From contig JAFAVL010000310.1 in assembly GCA_019242465.1 (NCBI GenBank), positions 1-12,499 on the forward strand: a stretch of DNA of 12,499 nucleotides, written 5' to 3'. This stretch comes from Chroococcidiopsidaceae cyanobacterium CP_BM_RX_35. GTDB lineage: Bacteria > Cyanobacteriota > Cyanobacteriia > Cyanobacteriales > Chroococcidiopsidaceae. The notes below the pieces were generated by a model. The model was not told the DNA's origin, made no database searches, and saw only the letters and a program-made list of their open reading frames with translations. Both the position numbers and the translations under genes were made by a program. Positions 6,153-12,499 of the stretch are shown here, piece after piece. Every line of letters starts with the position of its first letter. Within the stretch, counting starts at the first letter, position 1.

Positions 6153-7334
6153 TTGTCAAAGTCTTCTTCACTATACTTATCGAATCCTGATCTGCGAATT
6201 GCTCTTTTCACTTACTCCACTAAACCGCGGGGCAGTGTTGTCCACACTCTTGAGTTGGCAGAGGCTTTACAGGATTTGGGACAGCAGGTGTGTGTCTATG
6301 CTTTAGATAAAGATGGTGCTGGTTTTTATCGTCCGCTTCGTTGTGCTTATGAGTTGGTACCAGCTCAACCTGTAACTGGCGGGATTGATGCCTTAATTGA
6401 GCAACGGATTCAGGAGTTTGTCGAGTACCTAAGTCAGGTTGAACAAATTTATGACTGTTACCATGCTCAGGACTGCATTAGCGCTAATGCCATTGCCGCT
6501 CTTAAACAAAAACACCAAATCCCCCACTTCATCCGTACCGTTCACCATATTGAAGACTTTAACAGCCCCTACCTCCAGGACTGTCAGGAAAAGTCAATCC
6601 GGTACCCAGATCTTTGCTTGTGCGTCAGTTCTCAATGGCAAGCAGAACTACAGGAGCAATATCAGATCAGGGCACCCAGAGTTACAAATGGTGTTAACAC
6701 TCAGCAGTTCTCGCCTCATAGGGATGGTTCTGAGACTGCCCTCAAGCAGCAACTCAGTCTGGAGGGTTGGCCAATTTACCTGACCATTGGCGGAATTGAG
6801 CCGCGCAAAAACTCGCTTGTTCTCTTGCAAGCCTTTAGAGAGGTGTTGGCACAGTATCCTCAAGCGCAGTTGATTATCGCTGGGGGTGCCACCCTATTCG
6901 ACTACCAAGCCTACCAAGAGGAGTTTTTCGCTGCCGCCCAGATAGCTGAAGTGCCAATTGGCAAGTCGCTGCTTTTGCCAGGTACGATCCCTGACAATCA
7001 ATTGCCAGCACTCTACCGCCTGAGTAATGCGTTTGTATTTCCCTCACTCAAAGAAGGCTGGGGACTTGTCGTGCTAGAGGCAATGGCTTCTGGGGTACCA
7101 GTAGTTACGTCGAATATACCCCCGTTTACTGAGTTTTTATCCGCTGCCGATGCCCTACTAGTAGATCCTTACTCTGTCAGTGCGATCACGCTAGCCATGA
7201 AGACTATCATCCAGACTGCTGTCGCTCAGCCGTTGAGACAACAGGGCTTAGCAGTGTGCGATCGCTATACTTGGAGACAAGCAGCCGAACAGCACCTCAT
7301 CCAGTATCGTCAGCTCGTACAATCTCGTGCTTAA
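6153..7334 (+). CDS. GT4-family glycosyltransferase, MSMEG_0565 type
   Basis: This encodes a 393-residue glycosyltransferase with a GT-B fold. The N-terminal acceptor domain begins LRIALFTYSTKPRGSVVHTL (14-33), the hallmark start of the MSMEG_0565 family as I recall it. The C-terminal GT1/GT4 domain has IGGIEPRKN (212-220) for the nucleotide sugar and the E-x7-E motif at E301 and E309 in the stretch KEGWGLVVLEAMASGVPVV. The start must be TTG 6153, because an in-frame stop lies nine bases upstream and no Met or Val start follows before the conserved domain; no clear ribosome site is seen. In other bacteria this family sits with the nitrilase (Nit1C) gene set. Here only a small partner, at 8005, is near. 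Its last four bases overlap the convergent DUF456 gene. Sugar donor and acceptor are unknown. Confidence 0.88.
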   Translation: MSKSSSLYLSNPDLRIALFTYSTKPRGSVVHTLELAEALQDLGQQVCVYALDKDGAGFYRPLRCAYELVPAQPVTGGIDALIEQRIQEFVEYLSQVEQIYDCYHAQDCISANAIAALKQKHQIPHFIRTVHHIEDFNSPYLQDCQEKSIRYPDLCLCVSSQWQAELQEQYQIRAPRVTNGVNTQQFSPHRDGSETALKQQLSLEGWPIYLTIGGIEPRKNSLVLLQAFREVLAQYPQAQLIIAGGATLFDYQAYQEEFFAAAQIAEVPIGKSLLLPGTIPDNQLPALYRLSNAFVFPSLKEGWGLVVLEAMASGVPVVTSNIPPFTEFLSAADALLVDPYSVSAITLAMKTIIQTAVAQPLRQQGLAVCDRYTWRQAAEQHLIQYRQLVQSRA

Positions 7335-7927
7335 AAGTTTGTAAACATCATTTCAGCTACAGATACAATCCCAACATACCCTAGGTTCAAGTGTATCCCT
7401 GCTGCATCCCATGTAGTAAAAATAAATACTGCAACTGCCACAAGAGCAAGTAAAACCTGAATCAATTTCCCAACTAGCGAACCTACGACAATCCCCACAC
7501 CAGCTTGCAGTGACAACTTTGCTCTCTCAGCCAACTCCAACTCCCGTCGATAGAGAAACTCTCCAGCAATTGCTCCAACTAGTGGTCCCACTATGATACC
7601 TATCAGTGGTCCACCAAACGTCAGCACAGGCAAGAACCCAAAAACTCCAAGCAGTAAACCCACTACTGCACCAATTTGTCCCCACTTACTGGCTCCAAAC
7701 TGTTTTGCACCCCAAAAGCTAGCTAAAAAATCAATGCCAAAGTTGAGTAGTAGAACAACGATAGTGAATCCCAATGCTAAATAAACACTACTAAAGCCTT
7801 GAGTTGCTCCCCAAATCACAATACCGACTAACACTAAAATTGTTCCAGGAAAACCTGGGAAGATAGACCCAATCACGCCTACTACCATGACGGCGACTAA
7901 TATCCAGTAAAGAATCGTTGCATCCAT
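7331..7927 (-). CDS. DUF456 family membrane protein
   Basis: This encodes a 198-residue, strongly hydrophobic protein. Segments that look membrane-spanning lie at about 6-24, 26-42, 47-72, 86-104, 107-125 and 145-170. The pattern I-G-S-I-F-P-G-F-P-G-T near residues 19-29 and the glycine-rich GPLIGIIVGPLVGAIAGEF (about 106-124) are typical of DUF456, a family of unknown function in the bacterial inner membrane. Start ATG 7927. It lies between the MSMEG_0565-type glycosyltransferase and the MSMEG_0570-type gene, on the opposite strand from both, so a shared operon is excluded. Its 3' end overlaps the glycosyltransferase by four bases. Confidence 0.82.
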   Translation of the reverse strand: MDATILYWILVAVMVVGVIGSIFPGFPGTILVLVGIVIWGATQGFSSVYLALGFTIVVLLLNFGIDFLASFWGAKQFGASKWGQIGAVVGLLLGVFGFLPVLTFGGPLIGIIVGPLVGAIAGEFLYRRELELAERAKLSLQAGVGIVVGSLVGKLIQVLLALVAVAVFIFTTWDAAGIHLNLGYVGIVSVAEMMFTNF

Positions 7928-8004
7928 AAAATATAAATACCTGCTAATCTGTTAGAAATGATAGCTTGCAACGGTTTTTAGGATGTAGCTCCTACCGCAC
8001 AACT

Positions 8005-8292
8005 ATGCCGGAAATCCATTTCCAAGTAGAATGGCCTGATGGTTTGCAGTCAACCTGCTACTCTCCTTCCCTAATAGTGCAAGACTATTTTGAAGCAGGC
8101 AAGGAATATTCCCTAGCCGATTTCGTTGAGCGCAGTCGTACTTCACTTCAGATTGCTAGCGATCGGGTTTACGCGAAATACGGGATGCCTTGTAGCAGAG
8201 CGCAGGCACAACTTCAACAAATCGAAGCAATGAGTACAGCTTATTATCACTTAAGTGAGCCCAGAGTGCGTCTGCTTAAATTTGTCGCGTAA
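8005..8292 (+). CDS. MSMEG_0570 family nitrogen starvation response protein
   Basis: This is a small cytoplasmic protein of 95 residues, beginning MPEIHFQVEWPDG and containing CYSPSLIV, YSLADFVERSRTSL and ASDRVYAKYG. That order of motifs is what I recall for the MSMEG_0570 family (nitrogen starvation response), a short protein of unknown biochemical role found with nitrilase Nit1C clusters. The start is set at ATG 8005 rather than an in-frame TTG at 7966, because family members begin at MPE. No clear Shine-Dalgarno is seen. The gene overlaps the convergent Uma2 gene by 17 bases. Its nearness to the MSMEG_0565-type glycosyltransferase supports both assignments. No NtcA site (GTA-N8-TAC) was found upstream in the short gap. 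Confidence 0.8.
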   Translation: MPEIHFQVEWPDGLQSTCYSPSLIVQDYFEAGKEYSLADFVERSRTSLQIASDRVYAKYGMPCSRAQAQLQQIEAMSTAYYHLSEPRVRLLKFVA

Positions 8293-8938
8293 GTTCCTTA
8301 ACGACCCAAGCTCGGAATGCCTTGATTGCCTTGTTTCTTCCCTCAACTCGACTTTGGGCAAAATACTGGGGAATTACGTTTGAAATGGAGATAGTCGGAA
8401 AATTTAAACTGGTGTCAGACTCAACATACTTGTGCTCGCGCAGCACATAGATCCGTAAAGCCTGATCGTTGTACAGCCAAAGTTCAGGTATGCCTAAGGC
8501 TTCATAGCCTCTCTTTTTGAGCTGAGAATCAGTGGTATAGTCAATCTCAATTGCTAGGTCAGGCGGTGGGTCTGTACTCAGATCTATCCTGTCTTTGCCA
8601 CGAATTATCGCCTCATTCTGAATATAAAAGCATGCATCCGGTTCTACCCCAATTGCCGCAATTTGTTGCTTAAAAGTGCTTGAACCTAGACTGCGAAACT
8701 CGATATCAAGCTCCTCCAGTAAAACCTTGACCAAGTCCCCAATTATTTCTTTTCTGTCTTCGTGCCCTGGTAGCGGCACCATAATCTCAAGCGTTCCTCT
8801 GTAATAGGCAAGGCGATGTGATGGATGATGTCCTAACTCCTCTAAAATCTGCTCGAACTCGCTCCAGCCGATATCCCGCAGTATTACACGCTCTCCTGGT
8901 TGGACATCTATTTGATTGAGTTGTAGTTTCATTTCCAT
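8276..8938 (-). CDS. Uma2 family (DUF820) PD-(D/E)XK nuclease-like protein
   Basis: This encodes a 220-residue protein of the Uma2/DUF820 family, abundant in cyanobacteria and predicted to have a restriction endonuclease-like fold. Visible family marks are YYRGTLEIMVPLPGHE (45-60), VEPDACFYI (98-106), DPPPDLAIEID (123-133) with D127, E131 and D133 as likely metal-site residues, and GYEALGIPELWLY (144-156). Start ATG 8938, with another ATG two codons later at 8932 equally possible. The physiological role of Uma2 proteins is not established. It lies 47 bases downstream of ridA on the same strand and may be read with it. Confidence 0.88.
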   Translation of the reverse strand: MEMKLQLNQIDVQPGERVILRDIGWSEFEQILEELGHHPSHRLAYYRGTLEIMVPLPGHEDRKEIIGDLVKVLLEELDIEFRSLGSSTFKQQIAAIGVEPDACFYIQNEAIIRGKDRIDLSTDPPPDLAIEIDYTTDSQLKKRGYEALGIPELWLYNDQALRIYVLREHKYVESDTSLNFPTISISNVIPQYFAQSRVEGRNKAIKAFRAWVVKELTRQI

Positions 8939-8985
8939 CCCTACTTATCACTCAAAATCATTATTGAATTAAAACACAACTAAGA

Positions 8986-9390
8986 CTAGGTAGCTGAGCT
9001 GTCAATCGCCGCAATACATTCAATTTCTACTAACACATCCTTGGGCAGACGTGATACTTCAACACAGGCGCGGGCGGGAGCTGTCGCTGCATCAAAATAT
9101 TGCGCGTAAATAGCATTCATCGCCGCAAAGTCATTTATATCTGCCAGAAATACAGTCGTTTTGACAACATCTTGTAACTTTGCTCCAGCAGCAGTGAGAA
9201 TAGCCTTAACATTAGCCATAACCTGCTCCGTCTGCTGCGCCACGTCTTTTTCGCCCACAACCTCACCAGTGCTGGGGTCAAGAGCAATTTGACCAGCCAC
9301 AAAAACCATTTGACCACTACTGACGATCGCTTGGTTATATGGTCCTACTGGTGCTGGTGCTAAATCTGTGCGAATCACCTGATGCGTCAT
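8986..9390 (-). CDS. ridA: RidA/YjgF/Rid family reactive intermediate deaminase
   Basis: This is a 134-residue RidA-family protein, the usual length. Members hydrolyse reactive 2-aminoacrylate and other enamine/imine intermediates released by PLP enzymes and work as cytoplasmic trimers. Family motifs are [11 protein letters not shown] (11-21), [10 protein letters not shown] (30-39) and [20 protein letters not shown] (105-124). R107 is the arginine that binds the carboxylate of the substrate in active RidA proteins, with Y18, C109 and E122/E124 also conserved, so an active deaminase is expected. It starts 33 bases after the Nudix gene and was probably co-transcribed with it. Start ATG 9390, with only a weak AGGTGA ribosome site. 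Confidence 0.93.
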   Translation of the reverse strand: MTHQVIRTDLAPAPVGPYNQAIVSSGQMVFVAGQIALDPSTGEVVGEKDVAQQTEQVMANVKAILTAAGAKLQDVVKTTVFLADINDFAAMNAIYAQYFDAATAPARACVEVSRLPKDVLVEIECIAAIDSSAT

Positions 9391-9423
9391 TCTAGTTCTT
9401 CACCTGAGTAAGTACCGACGACT

Positions 9424-9855
9424 TTAAGATAACAGCGGTTGCAGACCGTAGTGTCGGTAGCGCCAATAATCCCGGAGAACGCGGTCGTGGTCAAAGCACA
9501 ACTCAGCTGGAACTCGCCAAGATTCAAAAACTCCCAACCCCTTAGCATCATCCCCTGCCTTGGGTTCTCCTGTCGCAGTTGCCAGAAACACAACGCTGAG
9601 GGTGTGCTGGCGGGGATCGCGGTTGGGGTCAGAATATACCTGGAATTGTGAAACCAACTCCACCTTTAGGCCTGTCTCTTCCTCGGCTTCCCGCTGCGCT
9701 GCAGCTTCAGCTGATTCCCCATAATCGATAAAACCACCCGGAATTGCCCAACCTAGAGGTGGATTTTTGCGATCAATCAACACAATCGGTCGGTTTGGTC
9801 GGTCAATCAATTCGATGATGATATCGACTGTAGGAGCAGGATTTCGGTGAGCCAT
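9424..9855 (-). CDS. Nudix hydrolase
   Basis: This encodes a 143-residue Nudix hydrolase. The Nudix box G-x5-E-x7-REUxEExGU is complete in [20 protein letters not shown] followed by ETGL (about 46-69 from the ATG), so the enzyme should be metal-dependent and active on a nucleoside diphosphate linked to another group. [10 protein letters not shown] before the box and [11 protein letters not shown] after it resemble ADP-ribose pyrophosphatase relatives, but the substrate cannot be assigned from sequence. The start is ATG 9855 (MAHRNP), seven bases behind AGAGGAGA; an in-frame TTG at 9888 would add 11 residues without a ribosome site and is rejected. It is followed by ridA after 33 bases, a pairing that fits repair or clearance of damaged metabolites. 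Confidence 0.9.
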   Translation of the reverse strand: MAHRNPAPTVDIIIELIDRPNRPIVLIDRKNPPLGWAIPGGFIDYGESAEAAAQREAEEETGLKVELVSQFQVYSDPNRDPRQHTLSVVFLATATGEPKAGDDAKGLGVFESWRVPAELCFDHDRVLRDYWRYRHYGLQPLLS

Positions 9856-9862
9856 GATTATT

Positions 9863-9870
9863 TCTCCTCT
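9863..9870 (-). promoter_or_regulatory. Shine-Dalgarno that decides the Nudix start
   Basis: AGAGGAGA on the minus strand is seven bases before ATG 9855. It selects this start over the upstream in-frame TTG at 9888. Confidence 0.7.
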
Positions 9871-9942
9871 ACTTCTGGCAGGTTTCAAAGCCGTCCCTAG
9901 TATGTTAAGTTTTTTGACTGCCTCCTCTTTTTCAGATTACTT

Positions 9943-11445
9943 ATGCCTTTTCTTAGATCTAGTGGCGTTTTGCTGCATCCCACTTCCTTGCCTAGTAACT
10001 TTGGTATTGGTGACTTGGGCTTAGAAGCCTATCGCTTTGTTGATTTTTTAGCGCAAAGCGCTCAACAGTTGTGGCAAGTATTACCCCTAGGACCGACGGG
10101 GTATGGTAATTCTCCCTATCTAGCTTATTCGGCAATGGCTGGTAACCCACTGCTGATTAGCCCAGAACGACTACGAGATGAGGGGTTATTAACCGATGAG
10201 GACTTTGCCAATCTACCAGAGTTTCCTGTAGAAAAGGTGGACTACGAGCAGGTTGTGCAAACTAAGCTGCCCTTGCTCAAGCAAGCCTGCAAGAACTTCG
10301 AGGTCAACGCTTCGCCATTGCTGCAAACGGAATTTGCAGGTTTTTGTGAGGCTAAAGCTTATTGGCTGGATGACTATGCGTTGTTTATGGCGCTCAAAGA
10401 CACTCATGGCGGGTCAAGTTGGCATACTTGGGAGCGTGAAATCGTCCAATGCCAACCAGAAGCTCTAGAGCAATGGCGGCAACAACTGGAGCGAGAAATT
10501 TTTTACTACAAATACATCCAGTTCGAGTTCTTCCGCCAGTGGTCAGAACTCAAGCGCTATGCCAACATGCGCGGCGTTCAAATCATTGGTGATATCCCCA
10601 TCTATGTTGCTCATGATAGTGCTGATGTCTGGGCACATCCAGAAATCTTTTGCTTAGATCAACAAACAGGTATTCCAGACTTAATAGCTGGGGTACCACC
10701 AGACTACTTCAGCGCTACTGGTCAGTTGTGGGGTAACCCTGTTTATAACTGGGAACAATTGCAGCAAAACGATTTTAAATGGTGGGTCCAGCGCTTCCAT
10801 GCCATGCTCGAATACATAGACATTATCCGAATCGACCACTTCCGGGGATTCCAGGCTTTCTGGGCAGTTCCCGGTGGAGAAACTACTGCCATAAATGGTG
10901 AGTGGATTGAAGCCCCCGGAGAGGCGCTGTTTCAAGTCCTAAATCAGCAGCTAGGTAAGCTACCTGTCTTAGCAGAGGATTTAGGCACAATCACCCCAGA
11001 GGTAGATGCGCTACGAGATCAGTTCGAGTTTCCTGGCATGAAGATCTTGCAGTTTGGCTTTGGTTCAGACATTGCCAATCCTTACTTGCCCTTCAATTAC
11101 CAACGCAATTGTGTTGTGTATACTGGAACCCACGATAATGACACATCCATCGGCTGGTTCAATCAGCTGTCAGCGCAGGAAAAGGAAGCTGTTTTAAGTT
11201 ATTTGGGTTCTACCAGTTCAGAAGGCATCCACTGGGATTTAATCCGGTTAGCTCTGAGTTCTGTGGGGAATCAGGCAATTATTCCACTGCAAGATATTCT
11301 GGGACTGGGAAACTCTTCCCGCATGAATGTTCCGAGTCGCGCTGAAGGGAATTGGGAGTGGCGGTATCAGCCTGGTGCCCTAACAGAGGAGCTGCGCGAT
11401 CGCCTCCAAGCTCTAACCACGACATATGGGAGGGCACCGCAGTAG
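9943..11445 (+). CDS. malQ: 4-alpha-glucanotransferase (amylomaltase, GH77)
   Basis: This is a 500-residue GH77 enzyme that disproportionates alpha-1,4-glucans, releasing glucose and joining the rest to another chain, in cytoplasmic glycogen metabolism. The N-terminus RSSGVLLHPTSLPSNFGIGD (5-24) and PLGPTGYGNSPY (48-59) are diagnostic. The catalytic residues are the nucleophile D298 in RIDHFRGF, the acid/base E345 in AEDLG and the third carboxylate D398 in THDND. GVPPDYFSATGQLWGNPVYNW (250-270) is also typical. Length matches plant and cyanobacterial disproportionating enzymes and Thermus amylomaltase, without the long N-terminal extension of E. coli MalQ. Start ATG 9943. It stands alone on the plus strand and ends five bases from the convergent rodZ-like gene. 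Confidence 0.97.
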   Translation: MPFLRSSGVLLHPTSLPSNFGIGDLGLEAYRFVDFLAQSAQQLWQVLPLGPTGYGNSPYLAYSAMAGNPLLISPERLRDEGLLTDEDFANLPEFPVEKVDYEQVVQTKLPLLKQACKNFEVNASPLLQTEFAGFCEAKAYWLDDYALFMALKDTHGGSSWHTWEREIVQCQPEALEQWRQQLEREIFYYKYIQFEFFRQWSELKRYANMRGVQIIGDIPIYVAHDSADVWAHPEIFCLDQQTGIPDLIAGVPPDYFSATGQLWGNPVYNWEQLQQNDFKWWVQRFHAMLEYIDIIRIDHFRGFQAFWAVPGGETTAINGEWIEAPGEALFQVLNQQLGKLPVLAEDLGTITPEVDALRDQFEFPGMKILQFGFGSDIANPYLPFNYQRNCVVYTGTHDNDTSIGWFNQLSAQEKEAVLSYLGSTSSEGIHWDLIRLALSSVGNQAIIPLQDILGLGNSSRMNVPSRAEGNWEWRYQPGALTEELRDRLQALTTTYGRAPQ

Positions 11446-11450
11446 AGCTT

Positions 11451-12263
11451 TTAAATCTTCGGATTGCTGGCAAAGGTCACTTGTTGGACTTCACCAGGGT
11501 TTCCCATTTTTCGGGCTTTCTCTTGATTGAGGCTTAGTAGCACTCCACCCGCATTACCAGCTCGGACTGTTAGTTGCTCTTGTGCCACCCAAGTGCGTTG
11601 AGTCCCTTCAGGTAGAACGCCCTCAAACTGAGTTTTTCCATCCACTACTACCTGAATCCAAGACTGTGCCTGTAAGGTAACACCAATCCGAACTTGTTTA
11701 TTCGTTGCGGTGGCGTTGTCAGGAGAAGCACTGACAAATTCTGGCTGATCTACATGCTTGACAATCGCTTGACCCTGCTGTGGAGCAGAATGAAAATCTG
11801 ACCTTTGCGGGGTCTGGCTATCATTCACTTGGAGTTCGGAACGGCTCAAGATATTAGACAAGCCACTAATAGCACAGACAATAACTAATACGTAGAGTAA
11901 GTAAAGATGAATCGGTCGTAGCTGAGCCTTTTGTGTTCTCCAGGAAGGTTTAAGGAGGCGTAGGCTAAAACTAGTGGGAAAGGTACTAGATAACTCTGCC
12001 CCATCTAAGCCCAACACATCTGCATATTGTTTAATGAAACTTCTAATATAAATTGGCTCTGGTAGTTCATCTATTTGAGCTTTTTCGATTGCCTGGAGCT
12101 GACACAGGCGAATTCGCGTCTTGGCTGCAATTTCCTCCAAAGATATACCCTGTTCTAGACGGACTTGACGCAGGCAAGCCCCTAGTTCTATTAGCTTTTC
12201 TAACCGCTGCTGCTCAAATAAATGTACAGATTCATATAAATGTTTTTTCTGACGCCACTTCAT
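11451..12263 (-). CDS. rodZ: RodZ-like protein: HTH domain, membrane anchor, DUF4115 domain
   Basis: This encodes a 270-residue RodZ-like protein with the family's domain order. A cytoplasmic helix-turn-helix domain covers about 26-88 (LRQVRLEQGISLEEIAAKTR, then PEPIYIRSFIKQYADVLGLD). One membrane segment lies at about 119-139 (LYLLYVLVIVCAISGLSNIL), preceded by positive residues that fit an N-in orientation. After a low-complexity linker (about 140-190) comes a periplasmic DUF4115-type beta domain (about 190-266; LQAQSWIQVVVDGKTQFEG, then VRAGNAGGVLLSLN). RodZ couples MreB to cell wall synthesis in rod-shaped bacteria; in cyanobacteria the role is less clear. ATG 12263 overlaps the stop of the pseudouridine synthase gene as ATGA, so the two are probably translationally coupled. 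Confidence 0.88.
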   Translation of the reverse strand: MKWRQKKHLYESVHLFEQQRLEKLIELGACLRQVRLEQGISLEEIAAKTRIRLCQLQAIEKAQIDELPEPIYIRSFIKQYADVLGLDGAELSSTFPTSFSLRLLKPSWRTQKAQLRPIHLYLLYVLVIVCAISGLSNILSRSELQVNDSQTPQRSDFHSAPQQGQAIVKHVDQPEFVSASPDNATATNKQVRIGVTLQAQSWIQVVVDGKTQFEGVLPEGTQRTWVAQEQLTVRAGNAGGVLLSLNQEKARKMGNPGEVQQVTFASNPKI

Positions 12264-12499
12264 CCGCTGCTACCCTCCTTAAGAGCATTTGGCTCCTTGA
12301 CATGTTTAGAGTTAATTTGGGCTTGCAAAAAGTGGAGTTCAAAATCCTGAAGCGGACGATAGTCGCCTACCTCTATATTGTGTAATTGAATTGGACCGAT
12401 AGCAGTACGATGTAGCTTGAGCACAGGATAGCCTATAGCCATGGCGACCCGTCGAATCTGCCGATTTCTTCCTTCTTGCAAAATAATTTCCAAGCCAGT
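12260..12499 (-). CDS. RsuA/RluB-family pseudouridine synthase, 3' end only
   Basis: Only the last 79 residues are in the window; the reading frame is open through the right edge. They hold the signature C-terminal part of the RsuA/RluB/RluE/RluF family: EGRNRQIRR, then GYPVLKLHRTAIGPIQL and a GDYRPL element. These enzymes convert specific uridines of 16S or 23S rRNA to pseudouridine. The catalytic Asp and any S4 domain would lie beyond the edge. After the conserved end there is a short tail (about 22 residues, ending KEGSSG). Its stop overlaps the rodZ-like start by four bases. Which rRNA site is modified cannot be told from this fragment. Confidence 0.92.
   Translation of the reverse strand, partial: TGLEIILQEGRNRQIRRVAMAIGYPVLKLHRTAIGPIQLHNIEVGDYRPLQDFELHFLQAQINSKHVKEPNALKEGSSG

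Noticed and set aside
7980..7996. Small inverted repeat TAGGA-N6-TCCTA upstream of 8005 and possible NtcA site
   Set aside because: The arms are only five bases and the GTA/TAC spacing is five, not the eight required for NtcA.
7966..8004. In-frame TTG extension of the MSMEG_0570-type gene
   Set aside because: The family begins at MPE, which corresponds to ATG 8005, and the added residues are not conserved in my recollection of the family.
9856..9888. In-frame TTG extension of the Nudix gene
   Set aside because: A strong AGAGGAGA precedes ATG 9855, while the TTG has none.

Overview
The window looks like a piece of a cyanobacterial chromosome. The evidence is five copies of the cyanobacterial HIP1 octamer GCGATCGC (starting at 3288, 5169, 5561, 7258 and 11396), a GrrM/OscB-type RiPP maturase of a kind best known from cyanobacteria, and other genes of cyanobacterial character (MerA-like flavoprotein, Uma2 protein, RodZ-like protein). 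No rRNA, tRNA, CRISPR array or insertion sequence was seen. Coding density is high and no gene-free stretch exceeds 300 bases.

Region 1 (1-2940, all on the minus strand) is the accessory and most interesting part. Read in the direction of transcription it holds an aspartyl/asparaginyl beta-hydroxylase-family protein, two small precursor peptides, and a radical SAM/SPASM peptide maturase. The precursors share a leader pattern (hydrophobic N-terminus, K-x-L-A-V, then QT-x3-RL-x2-VRE). Their C-termini are W-x-N motifs, the sequence expected for three-residue cyclophanes ('triceptides') made by GrrM/OscB enzymes. One core packs four W-x-N motifs at its C-terminus, three of them directly abutting. 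The other has two W-x-N motifs followed by a proline-rich tail built from an exact 33-bp tandem duplication. This stretch is visibly more AT-rich than the rest and has no HIP1 site.

Region 2 (3051-6081) holds a dihydropyrimidinase/dihydroorotase-like amidohydrolase (+) and a convergent MerA-like pyridine nucleotide-disulfide oxidoreductase (-). The latter has a tyrosine where lipoamide dehydrogenases carry the catalytic histidine.

Region 3 (6153-8938) holds a GT4 glycosyltransferase of the MSMEG_0565 type (+), a DUF456 membrane protein (-), a small MSMEG_0570-type protein (+) and a Uma2/DUF820 nuclease-like protein (-). The MSMEG_0565 and MSMEG_0570 families usually belong to the nitrilase (Nit1C) gene neighbourhood, but the rest of that set is not in this window.

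Region 4 (8986-12499) is housekeeping: a Nudix hydrolase and a RidA deaminase in tandem (-), 4-alpha-glucanotransferase MalQ (+), a RodZ-like HTH membrane protein (-), and the 3' end of an RsuA/RluB-family rRNA pseudouridine synthase (-) that overlaps rodZ by ATGA. Four convergent gene pairs meet with between 17 bp of overlap and 7 bp of gap, leaving no room for separate terminators.
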